Origin: Bordetella sp. LUAb4 | Lineage (GTDB): Bacteria > Pseudomonadota > Gammaproteobacteria > Burkholderiales > Burkholderiaceae_B | NCBI RefSeq assembly: GCF_021325795.1 | Contig: NZ_JAHPZX010000004.1 | Coordinates: 186,001-250,000 of the forward strand | Length of the DNA stretch: 64,000 bases | Direction: 5' to 3' | Shown here: positions 17,086 to 25,525 of the stretch, piece by piece | Layout: each line of letters begins with the position of its first letter | Numbering within the stretch: the stretch's first letter is position 1 | Notes under the pieces: generated by a model | What the model was told of the DNA's origin: nothing | What the model saw: the letters and a program-made list of their open reading frames with translations, nothing else | Database searches by the model: none | Program-made: the position numbers and the translations under genes

Positions 17086-20000
17086 ATGGAATCGACAATG
17101 ATGGTGAAGTCGCTGTGGTCAGTTCGCGCTGAGATCGGCCGTCCGAAAGCCCTGACCGCGTTGGTCGCCGCCGCGCTGACCGTGGCCTATGCGGCATTGC
17201 CGGGTACGGCATTGGCCGATGGTGGCCGGGGATCGACGACCCTCTTCAGCCAACCGGGTGGCGCGGGCGGAATTGACGGCGATGCAGCGTCAGCCACCGG
17301 CAAAATGGGCAATACGCTTTCGAACCCCTTGGGTTCCGCGGGCGGTGGCGGCGGGGTCAATTTGACGACGGGGGCAGGCGCCGCGGGCGGCGCGCGGGGC
17401 ATCGGGTCGACCGGAACGCAAACGGCGGGAGGGGCCGCTGGCGCCACCGGCGCAACGGCCGCAACGTATACGACCGCGCAGACCGTCACTAGTAATTTCA
17501 CTGCTGGAAATGGCGGGGCCGGCTCCGCCAGCAATGCCGCCACGACGTTGGGCGGCGGCGGGGGCGGCGGCGTGGGTATCAGCACGACAGCCGATCTGGT
17601 CATCGCCGCCGGAACCATCACGGGTGGGCGTGGGTACACCGGGATGAACGTCGGCAGCGGCGGCGGGGGCGTGGGCATTTTTTCATCCGCGCATGTCACC
17701 GTGCAGGCAGGTGGCCGGGTCGTCGGCGGCGCGGGGGGCGGCACCGCTTCGCTAGGGGGCGCCGGTGGTGGTGGTGGCATGGGCGTACTGCTCACGGCGG
17801 GCGGCGGCCTGGACAACTACGGAACCATCATAGGGGGTGATGGCGGCACCGCGTCCACGACTGGGTTTACCGGCGGTGGTGGCGGTGACGGCGGCGCGGG
17901 CGTGCAATTGACCGCGGCCGGCATCGTCTTCAATGCTGGCGCGATCACCGGCGGCGTGGGTGGGCGAGGTCCTGGCAATACCACGGGAGCTCCAGGCGGT
18001 GCAGGCGTACGCTTCAGCGCCGGCGGTTCCCTGTTGAATACGGGGACCATTACCGGTGGCGCGGGCGGCGGCGCCGTAACGGGGGGCGCGGGTGCCACGG
18101 GCGGAGCCGGGGTGTTGTTTTCCGCGGGTGGCACGGTCGTCAACCAAGGCACGATCCTTGGCGGTAACGGCGGAAGTTCCGGGTCCGGCATCGGTGGCGC
18201 GGGAGGGGTAGGCATCCAGGGTCGTGACGTGACGATCATCAACGCGGGCCTCATCCGCGGCGCGGTCAGCGGCGGGCCGGGTACGAGTACGCAGGCGGCC
18301 GCCATCCAATTCACCGGCGGCGTCAACGTCCTGGAAATCCAGGCCGGCTCGGTGTTGAACGGTAACGCGCTTGCGTACAGCAGCGCCGATACGCTACGTC
18401 TGGGCGGCGACACCGACAGCAGCTTCGACGTGGCGTCGCTGGGCGCGGCCGCCAGCGGCGCGCAATACCAAGGATTTGGTGTTTACGAAAAAAGCGGCGC
18501 CAGCACCTGGGCGCTCACCGGCACGACGGCGATGAGCACGTCGTGGACCGTCACCGGTGGCGCCTTGTCGATCAGCGATGATGCCACCTTGGGCGCGGCC
18601 AGCGGCACACTGACCCTGAACGGCGGCACGCTGCAAAACACGGCGGCCATCGCTGCAAGCCGCGCCATCGTGTTGGATACCTTGGGCGGCACCTTGCAGA
18701 CCGACGCGGACTACACCAACACTGGCATCATCTCCGGCGCCGGCGGCCTGACCAAGACCGGCGCGGCTACGCTGACGCTCGGCGGTGCCAATACCTATGC
18801 CGGCGGGACCACGATCACGGCCGGCACGGTAGCGATCAGTGCCAACGAAAACCTGGGTGCCGCGCAGAGCAGCGTAGTCCTGAATGGTGGGACCCTGCAG
18901 ACGACGGTGGCCATGTCCATCAACCGCAACATCGTGCTCGGCGCCGATGGCGGCACGCTGCGCACCGATGCGGACTTGAGCAATGGCGGCGAGATTTCCG
19001 GCGTGGGCGGCCTGACCAAGACGGGTGTGGGCACGTTGACGCTGACCGGTCCCATTACTTATCTGGGGACCACCACCATCCAGGAAGGCACGTTGTTGTC
19101 GCCCGCCGTCAACCTGGGCGGCAACGACATCACCAACAATGGCACGCTGGCCGTGCAACAGGACAGCGCTGGCCAGTTGGACGGTGCCATCAACGGTACG
19201 GGCAACCTGATCAAGCTGGGCACGGGTCGATTGAACCTGACCGGCGGTGGCGATATGTCCGGCACGACTTACGTCCAGGCGGGCACGTTGTCCATCAACA
19301 GCAGCCTGGCCAATTCGTCGATCGAGGTCGACGCCGGTGGCACCTTGGGCGGCAACGGCACCGTGGGTGCGACCACCGTGCGCGGCGGCGGCCGTATCGC
19401 CCCGGGCAATTCGGTCGGCACGCTGCGCGTCAACGGCAACTTCGTCCAGGAGACGGGGTCGACCTATGTGGTCGAATTCGACAACACGTCGTCGGATCAG
19501 ATCGCCGTCAGCGGTACGGCTACCGTGCAGCCGGGGGCGGGACTGACCGCGGTCAATACTGACAGCAGCGGTTCGCTTCTCAAGGCCGGTACCAAGTACA
19601 CCGTGCTGAGCACGACAGGCGGCCTGACAGGCACCTACAGCCTGAACCAAACGCCGCTGACGGCGTTCCTGGGGGTGAGGGACAGCTATGACGCCAATAA
19701 TGCCTACCTGACGGTGGTGCAGGTGCGTGATCCCGCTGACGCCGCCACCACGCCGAACCAGGAAGCCACCGCTGGCGGTTCCACTGGCAGCGTGGTGTCG
19801 GACGTCGTGCTCAACTCACCGACCGATGACGCTGCGCGCAATACGCTGGACCAATTGTCCGGCGCGGCGCTGGCCTCGGCCAAGGGTGCGATGGTGTACG
19901 ACAGCCGCTATTCGCGCGACCTGGCCATCGACCGGCTGCGCAACGCGTTCTGCACGGTGGGCGCGCAGAGTGACAGCCGCGGCGCCAGCGCGGCGGATGA

Positions 20001-20871
20001 TGCGGCCAATCGAGCGGGCAGGCTGGGCTCCTGCGGCAACGGCGACGCCGCGGGCCGCGTCGCGTGGGGCCAGACCTGGGGCGGCTGGGGCCATACCAAC
20101 GGCAATGGCAACGCCAGCGGCATCGACCGCGATTCGGCGGGTTTCGTGGTGGGCATGGACGTACCGGTGGGATCGTGGCGCGTGGGCGGCCTGACCGGCT
20201 ACAGCCATGGCCGCTACAAGGTGGACGACCAGAACGCGCGTACCGAAAGCGACGACTTCCATCTGGGCGTCTATGGCGGCACGCAATGGGGAGCCCTGGC
20301 GTTGCGGCTGGGCGGCGTCTACACCTTCCACGACATCAACTCGGGCCGCGACGTCAACGTGGCGACGGTCGGTGGCCGCATGAAGGCGGACTACCAGGCC
20401 AATACCACGCAGGCGTTTGGCGAATTGGGCTATCAGCTGAAGGCAGGGCCGGTAGCGCTGGAGCCTTTCGTCAATCTGGCCTACGTCAACCTGCATACCA
20501 ACGCGTTCAACGAGCGTGGCGGCGAGGCGGCATTGAGCAGCCGTTCCGACAATACCTCGACGTCGTTTTCCACGCTGGGCTTACGAGCCTCGTCCGACCT
20601 GCAATTGGGCAAGGTCGATGCAACGGTACGCGGCCTGGTGGGCTGGCGGCGCGCTTATGGCGACGTCACGCCGAAGTCCAAGGTGTCGTTCAATGGCGGC
20701 GATACCTTCACGGTCAGCGGCGTGCCTATCGGCAAGGATGCCGCCGTGATTGGCGCCGGGCTGGATCTGCACATCACGCCGCGCGTCACCGCCGGCGTGG
20801 CCTTCGATGGCCAATTCGGCAGCGGCGCCAGCGACCGCACGGTGAGCGGCACCATCAGGGTGGTGTTCTAA
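17086..20871 (+). CDS. Autotransporter (type Va) with Gly-rich passenger
   Basis: A 1261-residue secreted protein; a second ATG at 17098/17101 is a possible start. Residues 1 to about 45 are an extended Sec signal ending ALAD. Residues 46 to about 430 are extremely Gly-rich with repeated GGAGVxFSAGG...NxGxIxGGxGG units, expected to form a beta-helix-like stem. Residues 480-900 carry autotransporter-associated strand repeats (GGLTKTGxGTLTL, NTYAGGTTITAGT) and NSVGTLRVNGNF. From about 990 (GRVAWGQTWGGWGH) to the end is the 12-strand outer-membrane barrel, finishing SGTIRVVF with the required C-terminal Phe. Only two Cys are seen, C956 and C983, flanking the linker. Likely a surface adhesin or biofilm protein; no protease or lipase motif was seen. 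Confidence 0.93.
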   Translation: MESTMMVKSLWSVRAEIGRPKALTALVAAALTVAYAALPGTALADGGRGSTTLFSQPGGAGGIDGDAASATGKMGNTLSNPLGSAGGGGGVNLTTGAGAAGGARGIGSTGTQTAGGAAGATGATAATYTTAQTVTSNFTAGNGGAGSASNAATTLGGGGGGGVGISTTADLVIAAGTITGGRGYTGMNVGSGGGGVGIFSSAHVTVQAGGRVVGGAGGGTASLGGAGGGGGMGVLLTAGGGLDNYGTIIGGDGGTASTTGFTGGGGGDGGAGVQLTAAGIVFNAGAITGGVGGRGPGNTTGAPGGAGVRFSAGGSLLNTGTITGGAGGGAVTGGAGATGGAGVLFSAGGTVVNQGTILGGNGGSSGSGIGGAGGVGIQGRDVTIINAGLIRGAVSGGPGTSTQAAAIQFTGGVNVLEIQAGSVLNGNALAYSSADTLRLGGDTDSSFDVASLGAAASGAQYQGFGVYEKSGASTWALTGTTAMSTSWTVTGGALSISDDATLGAASGTLTLNGGTLQNTAAIAASRAIVLDTLGGTLQTDADYTNTGIISGAGGLTKTGAATLTLGGANTYAGGTTITAGTVAISANENLGAAQSSVVLNGGTLQTTVAMSINRNIVLGADGGTLRTDADLSNGGEISGVGGLTKTGVGTLTLTGPITYLGTTTIQEGTLLSPAVNLGGNDITNNGTLAVQQDSAGQLDGAINGTGNLIKLGTGRLNLTGGGDMSGTTYVQAGTLSINSSLANSSIEVDAGGTLGGNGTVGATTVRGGGRIAPGNSVGTLRVNGNFVQETGSTYVVEFDNTSSDQIAVSGTATVQPGAGLTAVNTDSSGSLLKAGTKYTVLSTTGGLTGTYSLNQTPLTAFLGVRDSYDANNAYLTVVQVRDPADAATTPNQEATAGGSTGSVVSDVVLNSPTDDAARNTLDQLSGAALASAKGAMVYDSRYSRDLAIDRLRNAFCTVGAQSDSRGASAADDAANRAGRLGSCGNGDAAGRVAWGQTWGGWGHTNGNGNASGIDRDSAGFVVGMDVPVGSWRVGGLTGYSHGRYKVDDQNARTESDDFHLGVYGGTQWGALALRLGGVYTFHDINSGRDVNVATVGGRMKADYQANTTQAFGELGYQLKAGPVALEPFVNLAYVNLHTNAFNERGGEAALSSRSDNTSTSFSTLGLRASSDLQLGKVDATVRGLVGWRRAYGDVTPKSKVSFNGGDTFTVSGVPIGKDAAVIGAGLDLHITPRVTAGVAFDGQFGSGASDRTVSGTIRVVF

Positions 20872-20891
20872 ACGGTTTAGCGGGGGTAGCT

Positions 20892-21998
20892 TTACAGCAT
20901 GGCGATACGCTTGCGTTCGATCAACTCAAAATCGATCTTGGCGCCCAGCCCGGGCGCTTGCGGCGCGCGGACGTAGCCGTCGGCATCGGGCTCGATGTCC
21001 TCTTCCATCCCGTACTTCTGCGCACCACCCGGCAGCAGCACCTCGAAGTACTCGGTGTTCTTCAAGGCCATGGCCACATGCAATTGCGCCAGGTTGTTGA
21101 GTGAATTACCGCCGTGGTGGATTTCGTAGTTCATGCGAAACGCTTCAGCCAGATGCGCCGTCTTCAGCATATTGGTGATGCCACCCTTGTTCGGCACATC
21201 GCCGCGCAGGAAGTCGGTGGCGCTTTGCTGGATCCAGGGCACGTAGGAATCCAGGCCGGCGGCAGGCGCTTCCGTGGCCATGATGGGAATATGCAGTTGC
21301 TGCTTGAGCTTGACGTAGTTGTACAGATCCGAATCCTGCAATGGATCTTCGTACCAGTAATAGTTGAGATCCTCGAGGGCGCGGCCCACGCGCACGGCTT
21401 CCGGATATTGATAGGCCCATGCCGCGTCCAGCATCAGCAGATAGTCGTCGCCCACCGCGCGGCGCACGGCCTGGCACACGCGGATGTCTTCCTGCCAGGG
21501 ATGCGGGGGATGGATCTTGTAGGCCGCCCAGTTGCGCGACTGGTACAGCAAGGCTTCCTCGGCATATTCCTCGGCGCAATCCAGGATCATCGAGCTGGCA
21601 TAGGCCTTGATCTTGTCGCGGAAGCCGCCGATCAGGCGGTGGACAGGCAGGCCGGCCGCCTTGCCCGCGATGTCCCACAGGGCGACGTCGCAGGCACCGA
21701 TGGTGCGCACATTGGATGTGCGCACACGGCGCCACATGGCCTGGAACAGGCGTTCGCGGTCCAGCGGATCCTGTCCCATGAGAATGGGCTTCAGATATTT
21801 GATGATGTTGGCGCCATCCATATCGGCCGGCCAGTAGGCCGAGCCCAGGAAGGCGTGTCCGGTGATGCCGTCGTCGGTGTGGATCGCCAGCAGGCCCAGC
21901 TTGCTGGAGCCGGCGAACTTGCCTGTATGCGCGGCGTAGCTGGTCGGCGGGATGTCGTCCCAGGCGAACAGGGTGAGCGTGACGTTATCGATTTTCAT
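20892..21998 (-). CDS. Enolase-superfamily dehydratase/racemase, mandelate racemase subgroup
   Basis: A 368-residue enzyme from ATG 21998 (MKIDNVTLTLFAWDD); the open frame extends upstream as a shadow. Metal ligands D191 (LMLDAAWAY), E217 (WYEDPL) and E243 (MATEAP) are present. Base candidates are K161-x-H163 (AYKIHPP) and the D267/H294 dyad (RGDVPN, YEIHHGG), all spaced as in mandelate racemase. The second position of the KxK motif is His here. The subgroup abstracts the alpha-proton of a carboxylate, usually to dehydrate a sugar acid or racemise a hydroxyacid. It lies 10 bp downstream of a GST gene, in a unit with a Bug protein, divergent from a FadR-type regulator. Confidence 0.93.
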   Translation of the reverse strand: MKIDNVTLTLFAWDDIPPTSYAAHTGKFAGSSKLGLLAIHTDDGITGHAFLGSAYWPADMDGANIIKYLKPILMGQDPLDRERLFQAMWRRVRTSNVRTIGACDVALWDIAGKAAGLPVHRLIGGFRDKIKAYASSMILDCAEEYAEEALLYQSRNWAAYKIHPPHPWQEDIRVCQAVRRAVGDDYLLMLDAAWAYQYPEAVRVGRALEDLNYYWYEDPLQDSDLYNYVKLKQQLHIPIMATEAPAAGLDSYVPWIQQSATDFLRGDVPNKGGITNMLKTAHLAEAFRMNYEIHHGGNSLNNLAQLHVAMALKNTEYFEVLLPGGAQKYGMEEDIEPDADGYVRAPQAPGLGAKIDFELIERKRIAML

Positions 21999-22008
21999 GG
22001 GTGGTCGT

Positions 22009-22632
22009 TCAGCGTTTGTCGGTGTATAGGCGCATGCCTTCCTGCACGCCGGCGCGCGCGGCCATGCGGTCGCCCCAGGCGGCCAGGGCAGGGAAGTCGC
22101 CGGCCGGCAGGGCGTCACGGCGCAGCGCGTAATTGGGATACAGCATGAAGTCGGCGAAGCTGAGCGATCCCACCAGATAATCACGCCCTTGCAGCTGTTT
22201 TTCGGCAATGCCGAAGTAGCGCAGGAAACGCTTGCGGAACAATTCGATGGTGCTCGGCACTTTTTCCGGCGCGACGTTTTCCACCTGGTTCATGGCGGCG
22301 CTGGTGCCGGCGATGTCGCTGGCGGCTTGCATGCACCATTGCATGGCGTGGGAATAATCAGCGGGATCGGCCGGGATATGGCGTCCTGCTTTTTGGCAGG
22401 CGTACAGCACGATGGCGCCGGATTGCGCCAGCACCAGCGGCTGCCCACCGGGCCCATCGGGATCGACGATAGCGGGGATCTGGCCGGCGGGGTTGATGCG
22501 CAGATAGTCCGGCGCCTTGTTGGCGCCGGCGCCCACGTCTATCGGAATCACGCGATGCGGCAGGCCGCATTCAGCCATGGCGATGGTGGCGCGCAAGCCG
22601 TTGGTGGTGCGCCAGGCGTAGACATCTATCAT
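22009..22632 (-). CDS. Glutathione S-transferase family protein
   Basis: A 207-residue cytosolic GST. The thioredoxin-fold domain occupies about residues 1-85, with MIDVYAWRTTNGLRATIAMAE, the cis-Pro motif NPAGQIPAIVD and AQSGAIVLYAC. The helical C-terminal domain follows with GRDYLVGSLSFADFML, the N-capping-box region. It resembles YfcG/YghU-type or catabolic GSTs. It lies between a Bug gene (139-bp gap) and the enolase-superfamily gene (10 bp), suggesting glutathione-dependent isomerisation or ether or thioether handling of the imported substrate. Confidence 0.93.
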   Translation of the reverse strand: MIDVYAWRTTNGLRATIAMAECGLPHRVIPIDVGAGANKAPDYLRINPAGQIPAIVDPDGPGGQPLVLAQSGAIVLYACQKAGRHIPADPADYSHAMQWCMQAASDIAGTSAAMNQVENVAPEKVPSTIELFRKRFLRYFGIAEKQLQGRDYLVGSLSFADFMLYPNYALRRDALPAGDFPALAAWGDRMAARAGVQEGMRLYTDKR

Positions 22633-22771
22633 CGATCGATTCTCCTTTCTTACAACGACTGCTGGGTAGGTTGCCCTGGCTTGGCGGCCAGGGTGTATGG
22701 CTATGGGTGGCCAAGCCGCCGCGGCGAGGGCCTGGACGCAGTATCTGGACGCAATCGACTACGTGCTTGTT

Positions 22772-23782
22772 CTATTCCACGTGCACCTTGGCCGATTTGA
22801 TCAACGCGGCCCAGTCCGTCGACTCCTTGTCCAGCCATTGCTTGTAGGCTTCGGCGGACTGATCCACCGGCGCCACCATCATCTTGCGCAAGGTGGCCTG
22901 GGTGTCCGGCTGGCGCATGAAAGCCACGACGGCGGCGTTGATGGCGGCGACCGTCTTGGGCGGCGTGTTGGGTGGGGCGAACAGGCCTTGCGAGATCATG
23001 GAGGTGAAGCCGGGCACGCCGGATTCACTGATGGTGGGAACGTCGGGCGCGTCGGGCGACCGCTCGGGCGTGGCGATGGCCAGCGCGCGCAGCTTGCCGG
23101 CGTGCAAGAGTTCGAGCACCGACGGCAGGCCGGTGAAGACCATGTCCAGGTGGCCACCCGCCGTGTCGGTGATGGCCGGGCCGCTGCCCTTGTACGGGAC
23201 GTGCACCAGCTTGATCTTGGCGTCTTCCATCAGTTTTTCGGCGGTCAGGTGGGTGATGCTGCCCGTGCCGGCCGAGCCGATGGTCAAGGTGCCCGGCGCT
23301 TTGCGCGCGGCCGCGAGCACGTCCTGGAAAGTCTTGAAGCGGGAATTGGCCGCCACCACCAGCACGTTGCCGAACATCGCCAGATTGGCCACGGGTACCA
23401 GGTCGCTGCGCTTGTATTGCAGGTTGGGGTACAGCGCTGGCACGATGGTGTAGACGGCGGAGTCGGCCACCAGCAGCATCTTGTCCTCCGGCCGGGAACG
23501 GATCACCGTCTCCGTGCCGATGATGCCGCCCGCGCCCGCGCGGTTTTCGACGATGACATTTTCATTGAGTGCCTTGCCCAGCCCCGGCGCGACCAGGCGG
23601 GCGAAGAGGTCGGACCCGCCGCCCGGATTGAAGGGGACCACGACACGAATGGGATTGCCGGCCTGCGCCAGCGCTTGTGCGGTGGGAAGGGCGAGGGCGC
23701 AAAGGCCCAGCGCAAGGCAGGTGGCGGCTCGGAAGAGGGGGGCGCTTTGCAGGCGCGAGGCTCGCATCAATTTGTTCATCAT
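22772..23782 (-). CDS. Bug-family substrate-binding protein
   Basis: A 336-residue PF03401 protein with a basic N-terminus and Sec signal (LFRAATCLALGLCALALPTAQALAQ), then IRVVVPFNPGGGSDLFARLVAPGL, VENRAGAGGIIGTE, HVPYKGSGPAITDTAGGH and DVPTISESGVPGF. It is the first gene of the leftward Bug-GST-dehydratase unit and is read away from the FadR-type regulator. The likely ligand is the hydroxy- or sugar acid used by the dehydratase. Confidence 0.95.
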   Translation of the reverse strand: MMNKLMRASRLQSAPLFRAATCLALGLCALALPTAQALAQAGNPIRVVVPFNPGGGSDLFARLVAPGLGKALNENVIVENRAGAGGIIGTETVIRSRPEDKMLLVADSAVYTIVPALYPNLQYKRSDLVPVANLAMFGNVLVVAANSRFKTFQDVLAAARKAPGTLTIGSAGTGSITHLTAEKLMEDAKIKLVHVPYKGSGPAITDTAGGHLDMVFTGLPSVLELLHAGKLRALAIATPERSPDAPDVPTISESGVPGFTSMISQGLFAPPNTPPKTVAAINAAVVAFMRQPDTQATLRKMMVAPVDQSAEAYKQWLDKESTDWAALIKSAKVHVE

Positions 23783-23962
23783 CGCTTGTCTCCGTGGTTT
23801 TTATAGGCACTGCGAAATGGCACTGCTTGAATCACGCCGTCTAGCGCAAGGTTGCTGCATGTGCAGCTACTTTTAGTAACTCGCAGCCTTCGTCGACCCG
23901 TCCGCAGGGGTCTGGTCTTGTCTCCATAAGCATGATTTTTTGGCTAAATTACATCATTGTTA

Positions 23963-23977
23963 AGTTGTAAGGCAACT
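23963..23977. promoter_or_regulatory. Inverted repeat AGTTG-N5-CAACT, candidate regulator site
   Basis: In the 259-bp divergent gap between the Bug and FadR-type genes, AGTTG, five bases and CAACT form a perfect short inverted repeat in an AT-rich stretch, 65 bp upstream of the regulator ATG. Position and symmetry fit an operator for the adjacent GntR protein; arms of five bases are short, so chance cannot be excluded. Confidence 0.4.
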
Positions 23978-24041
23978 GGTGTTTTCGCCGCCATACGGCA
24001 TGCGCCATGGGCGATATACTGGCCCCCAAAAAATCCCTGCC

Positions 24042-24869
24042 ATGAAGAAAGCTCGAAACGAATTACCTCAGCCCAGCACCGAACCCGGCACGCCCGCGCC
24101 GGCGGATGCCGCACGCCCCGCCGATGCCTCGCTGTCGTCACATCCACCGCGTAACGCCGAAGGTTTCCGCATTCCCGAACGCCCGCCGCGTCTGGCCGAC
24201 CAGCTTTATGACCAGCTGCTGCAGCAGATCATCCAGGGCAAGTATCCGGAGGAAAGCCGGCTGCCTTCGGAATTCGATTTATGCGCGGCATTTGGCGTAT
24301 CGCGGCCCGTGGTGCGTGAAGCGCTGTTTCGCCTGCAGACCGACGGCGTCGTCGTGTCGCAACGCGGTGCGGGCTCCTACGTAAGACGTCGTCCCAGCCC
24401 GGAACTGGTGCGTCTGGCGCCCATCGGTGGCCTGGCTGAACTGGTCCGCTGCATGGAATTGCGCCGCGCCATCGAAGGCGACGCCGCCTACATGGCGGCC
24501 TTGCGCCGCAACGACGACGACCTGGCCGCGATGGAATCCGCGCTGACCGATATGCAGCGCGCGCTGGACAATCGCCAAGTCGGCAATGAAGCGGACTTCC
24601 GCTTTCACCAAGCCATCGCACTGGCATGCCGCAACGATCTCTTCGTGACGGCGTTGCAGTCGCTGGCTACGCAGATCTTCGACTACATGCGCGTGATGCG
24701 CAGCCTGGCGCTGGCCAGTGCGGCAAGCCGCGGCCGGCAGGTGCAGCGTGAGCACGAACGCATCTTTCAGGCGATCCGGGACGAGAAGCCGGACGAGGCG
24801 CGCGACGCCATGCGTGAACACATCAACAATTCGCGCATGCGCACGCTGGACGAGACATTCGCGCCCTGA
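24042..24869 (+). CDS. GntR-family transcriptional regulator, FadR/FCD type
   Basis: A 275-residue regulator from ATG 24042 (MKKARNELPQP); the frame is open for 21 more codons upstream, but that segment overlaps the promoter. The winged helix spans about residues 50-115 (LADQLYDQLLQQIIQGKY, LPSEFDLCAAFGVSRPVVREALFRLQTDGVV). The all-helical FCD effector domain follows, with metal-site-type residues in EADFRFHQAIA and REHERIFQAIRD. The Pro/Ala-rich N-terminal 45 residues look disordered. It is divergent from the Bug-GST-dehydratase unit and most likely represses it. Confidence 0.94.
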   Translation: MKKARNELPQPSTEPGTPAPADAARPADASLSSHPPRNAEGFRIPERPPRLADQLYDQLLQQIIQGKYPEESRLPSEFDLCAAFGVSRPVVREALFRLQTDGVVVSQRGAGSYVRRRPSPELVRLAPIGGLAELVRCMELRRAIEGDAAYMAALRRNDDDLAAMESALTDMQRALDNRQVGNEADFRFHQAIALACRNDLFVTALQSLATQIFDYMRVMRSLALASAASRGRQVQREHERIFQAIRDEKPDEARDAMREHINNSRMRTLDETFAP

Positions 24870-24883
24870 CCAGGCAGGGTGCA

Positions 24884-24899
24884 GGCCGCGATCGCGGCC
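24884..24899. terminator. 16-bp perfect palindrome after the FadR-type gene
   Basis: GGCCGCGA followed by TCGCGGCC lies 14 bp after the regulator stop codon, followed by CCTTTCC. As RNA it would give a GC-rich hairpin with a four-base loop. The tail has no run of T, so Rho-independent termination is uncertain. Confidence 0.4.
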
Positions 24900-25525
24900 C
24901 TTTCCGTATTTGATGCCGGACAGGCGCCGGGCCTGTCGCTGTGGGTCCCGAATCGCTTGAGTGGCGCGAATCTGCAACATCGCATAATCCGCGGCACATC
25001 TGCATTCAAAGATACTGAAAATCATTCTTGAATCGCGGTCCTATTTATTGGGATATTACGTGCCGATAAATAAGGCTGTTTGTATTTTTCATCAGTCAAT
25101 CGCACGTGTAATGCGCGCGAATACCAGCTTTTCCAGGCCACGCAGGAACTTTTCACGTAAAAATTCCACGTGAAATTACGCATCGTTACTCAGCTAAAAG
25201 TAAGCGAAACTTTTGTGTAGGATTTTTCCTGTTCCATTAGAAAAGAGTTAACATTCGGTCGCGATCGATTAATGAATTGCCGATTGCTTCGTAGTGCTTT
25301 TCTCGTTTTGCTGCAACAGCGACCAACCCTTTTTGGTCGTTCACTGAGCTGTCATTTGTGCAGTTTTGGCAAGGCATGGCCGCGGTGCAGGGTGGGGACA
25401 TGGACATCGTCCATGTGCAGTTCCGGAAGCGATCTCGCGTTTTTTCTCAAATCATCAGGGTACTGATGCGAGGCGATACCGAGTGCCGACTCGCGTCAGT
25501 GTCCTGGACACTAGCGAAAACATCC
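24900..25525 (+). promoter_or_regulatory. 626-bp non-coding leader with several inverted repeats
   Basis: No convincing gene lies in this AT-rich stretch. It holds four good inverted repeats: TTTCACGT-N9-ACGTGAAA (25151-25175), CGACCAA-N6-TTGGTCG (25320-25339), ACATGGAC-ATC-GTCCATGT (25398-25416) and AGTGTCC-T-GGACACT (25498-25512). The last ends 13 bp before the ATG of the dehydrogenase gamma-subunit gene, where a Shine-Dalgarno site would be expected and none is evident. The region probably contains the operon promoter and regulator sites or a structured leader. Confidence 0.5.

Noticed and set aside
17187-19650. Long minus-strand Pro/Ala-rich frames opposite the autotransporter passenger
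   Set aside because: They arise because Gly codons (GGN) read as Pro or Ala codons on the opposite strand; no start context or motif.
24870-25525. Integration site or IS remnant in the largest gap
   Set aside because: The inverted repeats differ from each other, no target-site duplication or transposase fragment was found, and flanking operons look intact.
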